Program-made: the position numbers and the translations under genes
The notes under the pieces: generated by a model
The model's input: the letters and a program-made list of their open reading frames with translations, nothing else
What the model was told of the DNA's origin: nothing
Databases searched by the model: none
Source: Actinomycetota bacterium
GTDB taxonomy: Bacteria > Actinomycetota > Actinomycetes > Actinomycetales > Dermatophilaceae
DNA length: 64,000 bases
Direction of reading: 5' to 3'
NCBI GenBank assembly: GCA_020160805.1
Contig: JAIUPO010000012.1
Coordinates: forward strand, 1 to 64,000
Part shown: positions 48,273-57,121 of the stretch, in pieces
Layout: each line of letters begins with the position of its first letter
How positions within the stretch are numbered: the stretch's first letter is position 1

Positions 48273-49394
48273 GTGAACGAGATCGAGATCGGGCGCGGGA
48301 AGCGCGGGCGCCGGGCATACTCCCTGGACGAAATCGCCGTGGTGCCCTCGCGGCGCACCCGCGACCCCGAGGACGTCTCGACGTCTTGGCAGATCGACGC
48401 CTATCACTTCGACATCCCCGTGCTCGCGGCACCGATGGACTCGGTCATGTCGCCGGCGACCGCGATCGCTTTCGGGCAGGCCGGCGGGCTGCCGGTCCTC
48501 GACCTCGAGGGTTTGTGGACGAGGTATGCCGATCCCGAGCCCCTCCTGGCCGAGATCGCCGCGCTGGACCCGGCTCGGGCTACCGAGCGGATGCAGCAGA
48601 TCTATGCCGAGGACATCAAGCCGGAGCTGATCGGGGCGCGACTGATGGAGATTCGCGACGCGGGCGTCACCGTGGCCGCCGCCCTCTCGCCGCAGCGCAC
48701 CCAGCAGTTTTGGAGTTCGCTGGTCGAGAGCAATGTCGACCTCTTCGTCATCCGGGGCACGACCGTCTCGGCCGAGCATGTCTCCTCGCGCGCCGAACCG
48801 CTGAACCTCAAGCGCTTCATCTACGAACTCGAGGTGCCGGTCATCGTCGGCGGCGCGGCGAGCTATACCGCCGCTCTGCACCTGATGCGCACCGGCGCGG
48901 CGGGCGTGCTCGTCGGCTTCGGTGGCGGTGCGGCGCATACGACCCGGAAGGCGACCGGCATCCACGCGCCGATGGCCTCGGCGATCGCCGATGTCGCGGG
49001 GGCGCGCCGCGACTATCTCGATGAGTCGGGCGGCCGCTATGTCCACGTCATCGCCGACGGCGGCATGGGCGTCGCGGGCGACATCGTCAAAGCCATCGCC
49101 TGCGGCGCGGACGCGGTCATGCTCGGGGCCGCGCTGGCCCGCTCCACCGAGGCGCCCGGTCGCGGCTTCCACTGGGGACCGGAGGCGCACCACCGGGACC
49201 TGCCCCGGGGCGAGCGCGTCGAGGTCGGCACGGCGGGCACCTTGCAGGAGATCCTGTTCGGCCCATCCCGGAATGCCGACGGCACCACGAACCTCATCGG
49301 CGCCCTGCGCCGCGCCATGGCGACGACCGGCTACTTGGAATTGAAGGAGTTCCAACGGATCGATGTCGTCGTGAGCCCGCACGTGCCGAGCTGA
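48273..49394 (+). CDS. guaB3: GuaB3 family IMP dehydrogenase-related protein
   Basis: A 373-aa TIM-barrel protein related to IMP dehydrogenase and GMP reductase but without CBS domains. It has AVVPSRRTRDPEDVSTSW, VLAAPMDSVMSPATA, VLVGFGGGAAHTTR and VIADGGMGVAGDIVKAIACGAD. The position aligned with the catalytic Cys (GSICTTR in GuaB) reads GAAHTTR, so Cys is replaced. It is the neighbour of guaB as in Rv3410c-Rv3411c. Its role in purine metabolism is uncertain. Confidence 0.92.
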   Translation: MNEIEIGRGKRGRRAYSLDEIAVVPSRRTRDPEDVSTSWQIDAYHFDIPVLAAPMDSVMSPATAIAFGQAGGLPVLDLEGLWTRYADPEPLLAEIAALDPARATERMQQIYAEDIKPELIGARLMEIRDAGVTVAAALSPQRTQQFWSSLVESNVDLFVIRGTTVSAEHVSSRAEPLNLKRFIYELEVPVIVGGAASYTAALHLMRTGAAGVLVGFGGGAAHTTRKATGIHAPMASAIADVAGARRDYLDESGGRYVHVIADGGMGVAGDIVKAIACGADAVMLGAALARSTEAPGRGFHWGPEAHHRDLPRGERVEVGTAGTLQEILFGPSRNADGTTNLIGALRRAMATTGYLELKEFQRIDVVVSPHVPS

Positions 49395-49462
49395 GTCAGC
49401 TCTCGGTGGGCTCTCCGCGGGAGCCGGCTACTGAGCGGTAATGGCGTCGCTCGCGAAGGGGT

Positions 49463-49468
49463 TACCCT
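49463..49468 (+). promoter_or_regulatory. -10 box, leaderless start of aldehyde dehydrogenase
   Basis: TACCCT lies 6 nt before the ATG at 49475. Confidence 0.45.
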
Positions 49469-49474
49469 GCGGAT

Positions 49475-51079
49475 ATGACCGCCACGCTGTCCCGCCCGAC
49501 CGACTCCGCGCCGGCGAGCCCGGTTTCCTCAGGGCTGGCGCGCGACCGGCAGTGGGTGGCGCGGGTCGCTGGCGGTGCCGTGACGGGGGAGGGGGCGCCC
49601 CGGCATACCGTCTGCACGCCGCTGACCGGCGAGGCGGTCGCCGAGGTCCCGTTGTCGACGCTGGCCGATGTCGAGGCGGCGTATGCCGTCGCGCGCGCCG
49701 CCCAGCCAGCCTGGGCTGCCCGGCCCATGGCGGAGCGCGCCGAGATTCTGCTGGCGTTCCACGACGTGGTGCTCACGCGGCAGCCGACCTTGCTGGACCT
49801 CGTGCAATTGGAGTCGGGCAAGGCGCGCGGTCAGGCCTTTGAGGAGGTCGCCGATGTCGCGATCGTCGCGCGCCACTATGCCCGCACGGCGGCACGCACC
49901 CTGCGCCCCCGCCGCCGCTCGGGGGCGCTGCCAGGGCTGAGCCAGGTCGTCGAGTCGCGCATCCCTAAAGGCGTCGTCGGGATCGTCTCGCCGTGGAATT
50001 ACCCCCTGAGTCTGTCCATCACCGACGCCCTCCCCGCGCTGATGGCGGGCAATGCCGTCGTCCTGCGCCCCGATGTCCTGGGCATGCTCACCGCCCTCGC
50101 CGCGGTCGAGATGTTGCGGGAGGCGGGCCTGCCGCGGGAGGTGCTGCAGGTCGTCCTCGGCGACGGCGCGACGATCGGGGCCGCGGTCTTGGACCGGGCC
50201 GACTATGTCTGCTTCACCGGCTCGACACCGACCGGTCGCCGAGTCGCCCAGGCGGCGGGGGAGCGGCTCGTCGGAGCCTCGCTGGAACTCGGCGGCAAGA
50301 ACTCCCTCTATGTCGCCGCCGACGCCGACCTTAATCGAGCCGTGCCCGGTGCGGTGCGTTCGTGCTTCTCCTCGGCCGGGCAGTTGTGCATCTCGACCGA
50401 GCGCGTCATCGTGCACGAGTCGGTCTATGACGACTTCGTCGCCCGATTCGTCGCTGCCACAACGGCTTTGCGCATGGGCTCGAACCTGACGTGGGGCTAT
50501 GACCTCGGTTCGTTGATCAGCGCCGACCAACTCGATCGGGTCGGTGCGCATGTCGCCGATGCCGTCGCCAAGGGCGCGACCGTGCTTGCCGGAGGTCGCG
50601 CCCGGCCAGACATCGCGCCCTTCGCCTATGAAGCCACGGTGCTCGCCGATGTGACGGCCGCGATGACCTGCCGCGACGAGGAGACCTTCGGCCCCGTCGT
50701 CGCGATCTACCGGGTGGCCAGCGACGAGGAGGCCATCGCGCTGGCCAACGACACGGCATACGGCCTAAACGCCTCGGTCTGGACCCGCGATATCTCCCGC
50801 GGCCGGCGAATCGCCGGCGCGATCCGCACGGGGACCGTCAATATCAACGAGGGGTATGCCGCCGCCTGGGGCAGCGTCGCCGCGCCGATGGGGGGCATGA
50901 AGGCCAGCGGCATCGGGCGTCGACACGGCGAAGAGGGCATCCTGCGCTTCACCGAGAGCCAGAATGTCACCGCGCAGCGGCTGGTTCCGATCGCGCCGGC
51001 CTTCGGGCTCGACGACCGACGCTTCGCCGCCGCGTTGACGACCTCGCTGCGCGTGCTGAAGGCGGTCGGCTGGCAGTGA
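49475..51079 (+). CDS. Succinate-semialdehyde dehydrogenase-like aldehyde dehydrogenase
   Basis: A 534-aa NAD(P)-dependent dehydrogenase. VGIVSPWNYPLSLSITDALPAL, FTGSTPTGRRVA, the general base Glu in ASLELGGKNSLYV and the nucleophile Cys in SSAGQLCISTER are all present. It is closest to the GabD2 branch that oxidises succinic semialdehyde. Pairing with a ChoD-like oxidoreductase (GTGA overlap) suggests use on a product of that enzyme, though this is not proven. Confidence 0.9.
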   Translation: MTATLSRPTDSAPASPVSSGLARDRQWVARVAGGAVTGEGAPRHTVCTPLTGEAVAEVPLSTLADVEAAYAVARAAQPAWAARPMAERAEILLAFHDVVLTRQPTLLDLVQLESGKARGQAFEEVADVAIVARHYARTAARTLRPRRRSGALPGLSQVVESRIPKGVVGIVSPWNYPLSLSITDALPALMAGNAVVLRPDVLGMLTALAAVEMLREAGLPREVLQVVLGDGATIGAAVLDRADYVCFTGSTPTGRRVAQAAGERLVGASLELGGKNSLYVAADADLNRAVPGAVRSCFSSAGQLCISTERVIVHESVYDDFVARFVAATTALRMGSNLTWGYDLGSLISADQLDRVGAHVADAVAKGATVLAGGRARPDIAPFAYEATVLADVTAAMTCRDEETFGPVVAIYRVASDEEAIALANDTAYGLNASVWTRDISRGRRIAGAIRTGTVNINEGYAAAWGSVAAPMGGMKASGIGRRHGEEGILRFTESQNVTAQRLVPIAPAFGLDDRRFAAALTTSLRVLKAVGWQ

Positions 51080-52710
51080 GCGCCGCGACGCCCGGGCACT
51101 GGGATGTTGTCGTCATCGGCTCCGGCTTCGGCGGCTCGGTCGCCGCGCTCCGGGCTGCGGAGAAGGGCTACCGCGTGCTGGTCCTGGAGGCCGGGGCGCG
51201 CTTCGAGGACGAGGATTTCGCGAAAACCAATTGGGATGCGCGGCGCTATCTGTGGGCACCGAAGCTGGGCTGCTTCGGCATCCAGCGCATCCACAAACTG
51301 CCCGATGTGCTGATCCTGGCCGGGGCGGGCGTCGGGGGCGGTTCGCTGAACTACGCCAACACCCTCTATGTCCCGCCGAAGGCCTTCTTCCAGGACCGGC
51401 AGTGGGCTTCGATCGCCGACTGGGAGAGCGAGCTCGCGCCGCACTATGCCACCGCCTCGCGGATGCTTGGCGTGGTGACGAACCCGTGCCAGAGCCCCGT
51501 GGACGACGCGATGCGCGATGCGGCGCAGGCGATGGGGGTGGGGGAGAGCTATCGCAAGACGCCGGTCGGTGTCTTCTTCGGCCCACCGGGGGAGCGGGTG
51601 GCCGATCCCTATTTCGGCGGGGAGGGGCCCGCGCGCACCGGGTGCACCGAGTGCGGCAATTGCATGGTGGGCTGCCGGGTCGGCGCCAAGAACACCCTGA
51701 TGAAGAACTACCTCGCGCTTGCCGAGAAGCGCGGAGTGCGGATCGAGCCGCTGCGGACAGTGGTGGAGTTGCGGCCGCCGGGTATGCCGAGTGGCCGCTG
51801 GCAGGTCGTGACGCAGCGATCGGGTGCCTGGGTTCGGCGGGATCGCCAGGTCTTCTCCGCCGATCAGGTCGTCCTGGCCGCCGGGACGTGGGGCACCCAG
51901 CAGTTGCTGCACGAGATGCGAGACCGCGGCATACTCCCGGCGCTGTCGCCGCGACTCGGGGAGTTGACGCGCACCAACTCCGAAGCGTTGCTAGGCGCCC
52001 AGGTGCCGAAAGTGCCGGCTGGTGAGGACCTCAGCCGGGGCGTCGCGATCACTTCCTCGTTCCATCCCGACCCCGAGACGCACATCGAGAATGTGCGCTA
52101 TGGCGCTGGGTCGAACTCGATGGGGCTGCTGAAAAGCGTTCTCGTGCCGGGGGATTCGGGCCGCCCACGGCTCGTGGAGTTCGTGCGCACGGTGGTTCGC
52201 GAGCCGCGCCAGCTGATGGCGCTGGACAATCGCAAATGGTCGCAGCGCTCGATGATCGCGCTCGTCATGCAGACGCGCGACAACTCGCTGACGGTCTCCG
52301 GGCGCAAGCGGCGACTCGGCGGTCATACCCTCACCAGCCGCCAAGGGCACGGCGAGCCGAACCCGGCATGGATCCCGGCAGGGCACGCCGGAGCACGGGC
52401 GATCGCCGAGGCGATGGGCCGACGGTTGGGGGCGCGCGGCATCCCGGGCGGGAACTGGGCCGAGATCTTCGGCTTCCCGATGACCGCGCACTTCCTCGGC
52501 GGCGCGGTGATCGGGGACTCGCCGGGAACGGGCGTGGTGGATCAGTACCACCGCGTCTGGGGCTACCCCACGCTGCACATCACCGACGGGTCAACGATCT
52601 CGGCCAACCTCGGCGTCAACCCGTCCCTGACGATCACCGCTCAGGCCGAGCGGGCCCTCTCCTTCTGGCCCAACGCCGGTGAGCCCGACAAACGTCCGCC
52701 GCAGGGCTGA
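51076..52710 (+). CDS. GMC family oxidoreductase, ChoD-like
   Basis: A 544-aa flavoprotein. The FAD site is DVVVIGSGFGGSVAALRA at the N-terminus, followed by VLILAGAGVGGGSLNYANTL. A Cys cluster GCTECGNCMVGCRVGAKNTL lies near residue 190 and may hold an iron-sulfur centre. The C-terminus has AHFLGGAVIGDSP and HITDGSTISANLGVNPSLT. The position next to guaB3 matches ChoD (Rv3409c), annotated as cholesterol oxidase. Sterol activity here is uncertain. Confidence 0.88.
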   Translation: MSAATPGHWDVVVIGSGFGGSVAALRAAEKGYRVLVLEAGARFEDEDFAKTNWDARRYLWAPKLGCFGIQRIHKLPDVLILAGAGVGGGSLNYANTLYVPPKAFFQDRQWASIADWESELAPHYATASRMLGVVTNPCQSPVDDAMRDAAQAMGVGESYRKTPVGVFFGPPGERVADPYFGGEGPARTGCTECGNCMVGCRVGAKNTLMKNYLALAEKRGVRIEPLRTVVELRPPGMPSGRWQVVTQRSGAWVRRDRQVFSADQVVLAAGTWGTQQLLHEMRDRGILPALSPRLGELTRTNSEALLGAQVPKVPAGEDLSRGVAITSSFHPDPETHIENVRYGAGSNSMGLLKSVLVPGDSGRPRLVEFVRTVVREPRQLMALDNRKWSQRSMIALVMQTRDNSLTVSGRKRRLGGHTLTSRQGHGEPNPAWIPAGHAGARAIAEAMGRRLGARGIPGGNWAEIFGFPMTAHFLGGAVIGDSPGTGVVDQYHRVWGYPTLHITDGSTISANLGVNPSLTITAQAERALSFWPNAGEPDKRPPQG

Positions 52711-52740
52711 GCTGCCAGATTCCCGCCCATTGCCACAACC

Positions 52741-52779
52741 TGGACATACGCAACGGATCATTTCCGTTGCGTATGTCCA
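52741..52779. terminator. 17-bp perfect hairpin, convergent terminator
   Basis: TGGACATACGCAACGGA pairs exactly with TCCGTTGCGTATGTCCA around a 5-nt loop between the ChoD-like gene (+) and the ABC gene (-). Confidence 0.85.
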
Positions 52780-52799
52780 TGTTCTCTCCCACGCGCCGG

Positions 52800-54641
52800 C
52801 TACTCGGCCCGCCAGGAGTGCCACAGGGCGGCATACGGCCCATCGGCGGCAAGAAGCTCGTCATGCGAGCCGAGTTCGCTGATCCGGCCGTCCTCGACCA
52901 CGGCGACGCGGTCGGCGTCGTGGGCGGTATGCAGTCGGTGCGCGATCGCGACGACCGTCCGGCCCTCGACGACCCGCGCCAGCGAGCGCTCCAGGTGCCG
53001 CGCCGCGCGGGGGTCGAGCAGCGAGGTCGCCTCGTCGAGCACGAGCGTATGCGGATCGGCGAGGACCAGCCGGGCCAGTGCCAGTTGTTGGCTCTGCGGG
53101 TGCGTCAGATCGTGCCCGCCCGAGCCGACCTGGGTCGCCAGGCCGTCCGGCAGGCGCGACGCCCAATCCCACGCATCGACGGACTCCAAGGCCGAGCGCA
53201 ATGCGGCGTCGTCGGCATCCGGCCGCGCGAGCAACAGGTTGTCCCGCAGCGTGCCGACGAAGACGTGATGCTCCTGGGTCACCAGCGCGACTTCGCCGCG
53301 CAAGGTGTCCATCGTCAGCTCCATCAGCGGCACGCCACCGACGGTGACGGCGCCCGCTGTCGGCGCATCGATCCCCGCGATGAGCCGACCAAGGGTTGAC
53401 TTGCCGGCCCCTGAGGGGCCGACAATCGCCAGGCGTTCGCCGGGGTGCAGGTCCAACGAAACCCCATGCAGCACAGGGTTATCGGCGCGATAGGCGAAAT
53501 GCACGTCGCGCGCGACCAGGCGGTCACCCTCCGGTATGGCGCCGCTGGGTTGCCGATCGTCCGGCACCTCCTCCACGCCGATGATTCGCGCCAGCGAGGT
53601 CGCCGCAACTTGGATCTCGTCTAGCCAACTCATCAGCTCGTCCAGCGGGTCGATCAGCTGCCGCAGATAGAGGATCACCGTTGTCGCGCCGCCGACCGTG
53701 AGTGAGCCGTCATGCACCAGCCAGCCACACCACAACAGCGCGACGGCGACCTGCACGACATACGAGAACTCGGTCGGGGCGAACCACCACATCCGCAACC
53801 AGCGGGTATAGCCCTCCGCGCGATAGGTCGCGCGCACCGACCCGGTGAGCCGCTCGTGCCGCACCCGGCCGAGGCCCAGCGCATCGATGGTCCGGGCCGC
53901 GTCGGCATTCTCGGCGACGACGCCGTTCAGCTGCGCCCACATCGCGCGTTCCCACAAGTAGCCGGCGCGAGCGCGCCGCAGGTACCACGTCGTGGCGGGC
54001 AGCGCGAAGGGGACCATGGCGAGCACGGCGAGGGTCCCGAGCGGCGAGACGACGACCGAGGCGCCGAGGGTGATCACCACTGTCACGAGCGCGACGAAGA
54101 TCGCCGGCAGGCCGAAGCGCGCGGCCCAGGACAGGGCTTCGATGTCATTGGTCGTCCGCGCGACGAGATCGCCCGTGCCGGCCCGTTCCAGCACCGGCAG
54201 CGGCAGCCGCGTCGCCCGGTCGATGAAGCGCTCGCGCAGGTCGGCGAAGACGCTCTCGCCGAAGATGAAGGCCGCCCGCCGCGCCAGCCACATCAGCGCC
54301 GTCTGGGCCAGGACCGCCGCGAGCAGGATCAGGACGAAGCGATCCACCTCGCCCGCCGTCGCGCCGGCCATCAGATGGTCGATCAGCCGCCCGATCAGAT
54401 AGGGCAGAGCGAGCCCCGCGACGGCCGCGAGAGCGTGCAGGCCGATGACCGACCCCAACTCACCGCGGTGGTGGCGCAACACCATGCGAGCATGCGATAG
54501 CACCTGCTTCGGCTCCGCCACCGGCAGCGAGCGCTGGAAGGGATCCGTCTGCGCGGCAGTGGGTTTCGTATGCCGAGGCGTCCGCTTCCGCGTGCCGCGC
54601 CCCGGTGTTGCCTGTGTCGTGGGGTTCGTTGTCGTGGTCAT
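52800..54641 (-). CDS. ABC exporter half, catalytic Walker A / degenerate signature
   Basis: A 613-aa protein with six transmembrane helices (about 60-345) fused to an ATPase domain. Walker A is intact (VGPSGAGKSTLG, about 405-416), Walker B is intact (TLVLDEATSLLD) and the H-loop His is present (VVAIAHRLH). The signature is degenerate: THPQSQQLALAR replaces LSGGQ. It overlaps the partner gene upstream by 4 bp. The two halves should form a heterodimer. The first 35 residues are Thr/Pro-rich. Confidence 0.92.
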   Translation of the reverse strand: MTTTTNPTTQATPGRGTRKRTPRHTKPTAAQTDPFQRSLPVAEPKQVLSHARMVLRHHRGELGSVIGLHALAAVAGLALPYLIGRLIDHLMAGATAGEVDRFVLILLAAVLAQTALMWLARRAAFIFGESVFADLRERFIDRATRLPLPVLERAGTGDLVARTTNDIEALSWAARFGLPAIFVALVTVVITLGASVVVSPLGTLAVLAMVPFALPATTWYLRRARAGYLWERAMWAQLNGVVAENADAARTIDALGLGRVRHERLTGSVRATYRAEGYTRWLRMWWFAPTEFSYVVQVAVALLWCGWLVHDGSLTVGGATTVILYLRQLIDPLDELMSWLDEIQVAATSLARIIGVEEVPDDRQPSGAIPEGDRLVARDVHFAYRADNPVLHGVSLDLHPGERLAIVGPSGAGKSTLGRLIAGIDAPTAGAVTVGGVPLMELTMDTLRGEVALVTQEHHVFVGTLRDNLLLARPDADDAALRSALESVDAWDWASRLPDGLATQVGSGGHDLTHPQSQQLALARLVLADPHTLVLDEATSLLDPRAARHLERSLARVVEGRTVVAIAHRLHTAHDADRVAVVEDGRISELGSHDELLAADGPYAALWHSWRAE

Positions 54642-56344
54642 TCGTCGTCACCTCCTCGCAGGACGATCGATCGGTATGCCGCGTGCTCGCGCACGAGGTC
54701 GGCGTGCCGGCCCGCGGCGACGGCTTGGCCGTCCACGAGCAGCACGACATGGTCGGTGTGGGTGAGCAAGAGCGGGCTCACCGTGGCGATCACGGTGGTG
54801 CGGCCCTGCCGCTCCTGCGCGATCGAGGCGCCGATTCGGGCCTCGGTGTGCGCGTCCACCGCGCTCGTCGGCTCGATCAGGATGAGCACGGGCGGATTGA
54901 TCACCAAGGCCCGGGCCAGGCCGAGCCGTTGGCGCTGACCGCCGGAATAGCCGCGGCCCTTCTCTTCGACGATGCCGTCGAGTCCCGCCGCCTGAGCCAG
55001 AAGGACATCGCGGGCCCAGGCCGCGTCGACGGCCTCGACCAGTCGGGTGTCCGGGATCGAGCGGCCCGCCGACAGCTGCTCGCGAACGCTGCCATGGAAG
55101 AGCCGACTGTCCGGATCGTTGACGAGCACGTGCGCCCGGATTTGCTCAATCGGCATGTCCGCCAACGGGATTGCGCCCAACGTGACCGCCGAGTCGGCGC
55201 CAAGACGTCCCAGGCGTCCCGCGAGCGCCGCCGAGTCCTCCGGATTGGCCGAGACGATCGCGGTGAGCCGGCCACCTGGCATACGCGCGCCGGAGTCGGG
55301 GTCAACGAGGTCTGCGCCGTCAGGGAAGGGCGTACCCGCAGGTTGAGGCAGGTGATCACTCTCGACGCGCAGCAAGCCCTGGACCTTGCCCGCCGCAACC
55401 CGGAAGCGAATGAACTTATCCACCATCTCGGTGACCGTGCGCAGCGGGAAGCTCATGAAGGTCGCATAGCCATAGAACGCGACCAACTCGCCGGGCGTCA
55501 GGTCGCCGGAGATCACCGAGCGCGCGCCGATCCAGACGACCAGGACGACGAAGAGCCCGGGAAGCAGGGTTTGGCTGGCGTCCAGCGCGGCCTGATAGCC
55601 GGCCACCCGCACCCCGGCGAGGCGGACGCGCTGGCTCTGGGCGGCATACCGGCCGACGAACTCGTCCTCGCCGCCGATCCCGCGCAGGATCCGCAGACCC
55701 GCGACGGTGTCGGTGCCGAGTGTTGTGAGCCGGCCGGCCTCCTCGCGCTGGGCTGCCTGTCGTGCTTGGAGCGGTTTGATGATTAGCGAGAGCAGGGCGA
55801 GCAGGACCGGAGAACCGATGAGGACGACCAGGCCGGTCACGACCGACTGGCGCAGCAGGAGGACGGCGACGACGACATACGACACAATCGCGCCGGAGAA
55901 GCGCGCCGTCACGTCGTAGACCCCGCCGATCTTCTCCATGTCATTGGAGGCCACACTGACGACATCGCCGGTCGGCAGCACGCGGGCGATTTCCTGACCG
56001 CGGGAGGTGACGGCCTCATCGGCCACGACGATCGTGCGGAAGGCGCCGGAAAGCCAGTTCTCGACGGCGAACCAGTGCCGCGCGGCGCCGCCGCCGCCGA
56101 CGAGGACGGCTAGCCCTGCGAGGACCAGCGACCACCGGATCAGGGCGCTGCCGTCATCGTGCACGATCCCGCCGTCGATGCCGCGGCCGATGGCCCACGG
56201 AACAAGGGCGATGGCTGTCATCCAGATGACCCCGAAAACCAAGCCCCACACCAGGGTTCGCCACTGCAGCCGCGCGCCCCACAGCAGGAAAGCTCCTGGT
56301 GTGCTGGTCGGCGGCGCCGGGGGCGCGAGAATGCTGGACTTCAT
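54638..56344 (-). CDS. ABC exporter half, degenerate Walker A / intact signature
   Basis: A 568-aa partner with six helices (about 20-300) and an ATPase domain. The signature YSGGQRQRLGLARAL is canonical. The P-loop is not: TAIVSANPEDSAALAGRL lacks the GxxGxGKS pattern. Walker B reads LILIEPTSAVD, with Ile for the Asp, and the H-loop His is replaced in VIATVSPLLL. This half probably does not hydrolyse ATP. Its signature completes the active site with the other half. The ATG at 56344 is preferred over TTG 56353. The substrate is unknown. Confidence 0.9.
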   Translation of the reverse strand: MKSSILAPPAPPTSTPGAFLLWGARLQWRTLVWGLVFGVIWMTAIALVPWAIGRGIDGGIVHDDGSALIRWSLVLAGLAVLVGGGGAARHWFAVENWLSGAFRTIVVADEAVTSRGQEIARVLPTGDVVSVASNDMEKIGGVYDVTARFSGAIVSYVVVAVLLLRQSVVTGLVVLIGSPVLLALLSLIIKPLQARQAAQREEAGRLTTLGTDTVAGLRILRGIGGEDEFVGRYAAQSQRVRLAGVRVAGYQAALDASQTLLPGLFVVLVVWIGARSVISGDLTPGELVAFYGYATFMSFPLRTVTEMVDKFIRFRVAAGKVQGLLRVESDHLPQPAGTPFPDGADLVDPDSGARMPGGRLTAIVSANPEDSAALAGRLGRLGADSAVTLGAIPLADMPIEQIRAHVLVNDPDSRLFHGSVREQLSAGRSIPDTRLVEAVDAAWARDVLLAQAAGLDGIVEEKGRGYSGGQRQRLGLARALVINPPVLILIEPTSAVDAHTEARIGASIAQERQGRTTVIATVSPLLLTHTDHVVLLVDGQAVAAGRHADLVREHAAYRSIVLRGGDDE

Positions 56345-56361
56345 GGCGACCAACCAGGCTA

Positions 56362-56392
56362 CGGGCCCGACCGGTGTGCCTTCGACCGATTT
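56362..56392. repeat. 31-bp direct repeat, copy 1
   Basis: An exact 31-bp sequence beginning CGGGCCCGACCGGTGTGCC recurs at 57065-57095 in the same orientation. Copy 1 lies 18 bp upstream of the ABC operon start. Confidence 0.85.
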
Positions 56393-56449
56393 ATCCCGGG
56401 TGGAAAAGACCCCGCCGCGCTGGACGACGATCCGACGCGCGTCTAATCC

Positions 56450-56867
56450 TCACGCGAGGTCTTGGGGCTCCTTGGTGCGCTCGCCGCCGGCATCGCCGGT
56501 GTTGGGGGTGAGTGACGGCTCGAACATGAGAATCGATGCTTCGTCGTCGGCCGTTGGGCAGTGCTCAACGCCCCGCGGGACGACATACAACTGGCCGGCA
56601 CTCAGCGTGACGGATCTTTGTGTGTCGGAGCTTCCCGGCTCGCGCAGGTGGATCGTGAGCTGTCCGTCCACGACGAGGAAGAACTCGTCGGTGTCGGGGT
56701 GGCTGTGCCAGACGAATCGCCCTGGACCTTGGCGATGCGCACGTCATAGTCGTTGACGGTCGCGATGCGCCGTGGCGCCCACTGTTCGGTGAACCGGGAG
56801 AATCGCTCGGCTAGGTCGATGGGGCGTCAGCTGTGCTGGCCGTGGGGACCTCGGCGGATGGAGTCAT
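56450..56867 (-). pseudogene. Cupin-domain protein gene with two frameshifts
   Basis: Read with two corrections, the minus strand encodes a cupin of about 139 aa: MTPSAEVPTAS, then DLAERFSRFTEQWAPRRI, the metal motif [17 protein letters not shown], and [14 protein letters not shown] near the end. One base is missing near 56820-56824 (a run of four G) and one near 56716-56718 (AATC for AATTC). As written no frame covers the domain. It may be a real pseudogene or two sequence errors. Confidence 0.8.
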
Positions 56868-57064
56868 GCCACCACACTCTGGCACGTGGGTGACGGTTCC
56901 GATCAGTCCCTCGGCACGTCCAGCCCTTAGTAGCTCGCGTGAGCGGGAGTAGGGTCCCCACCCTGCTGGTGCTCACGCGAGCGACAGGCTGGTGCCGAGA
57001 CGGCGGACGGGTCAACCCGCGGAAACTTGGCCGTGACCATTCAGCCACGTCGGGCGGCGACCTG

Positions 57065-57095
57065 CGGGCCCGACCGGTGTGCCTTCGACCGATTT
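57065..57095. repeat. 31-bp direct repeat, copy 2
   Basis: This copy matches 56362-56392 exactly and lies 27 bp upstream of the beta-propeller gene start. The 700-bp segment between copies holds the decayed cupin gene and about 200 bp without a gene. Confidence 0.85.
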
Positions 57096-57109
57096 TTCAG
57101 CCGCCCGTT

Positions 57110-57115
57110 TAGCCT
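57110..57115 (+). promoter_or_regulatory. -10 box, leaderless start of beta-propeller gene
   Basis: TAGCCT lies 6 nt before the GTG at 57122. Confidence 0.45.
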
Positions 57116-57121
57116 GACCGG

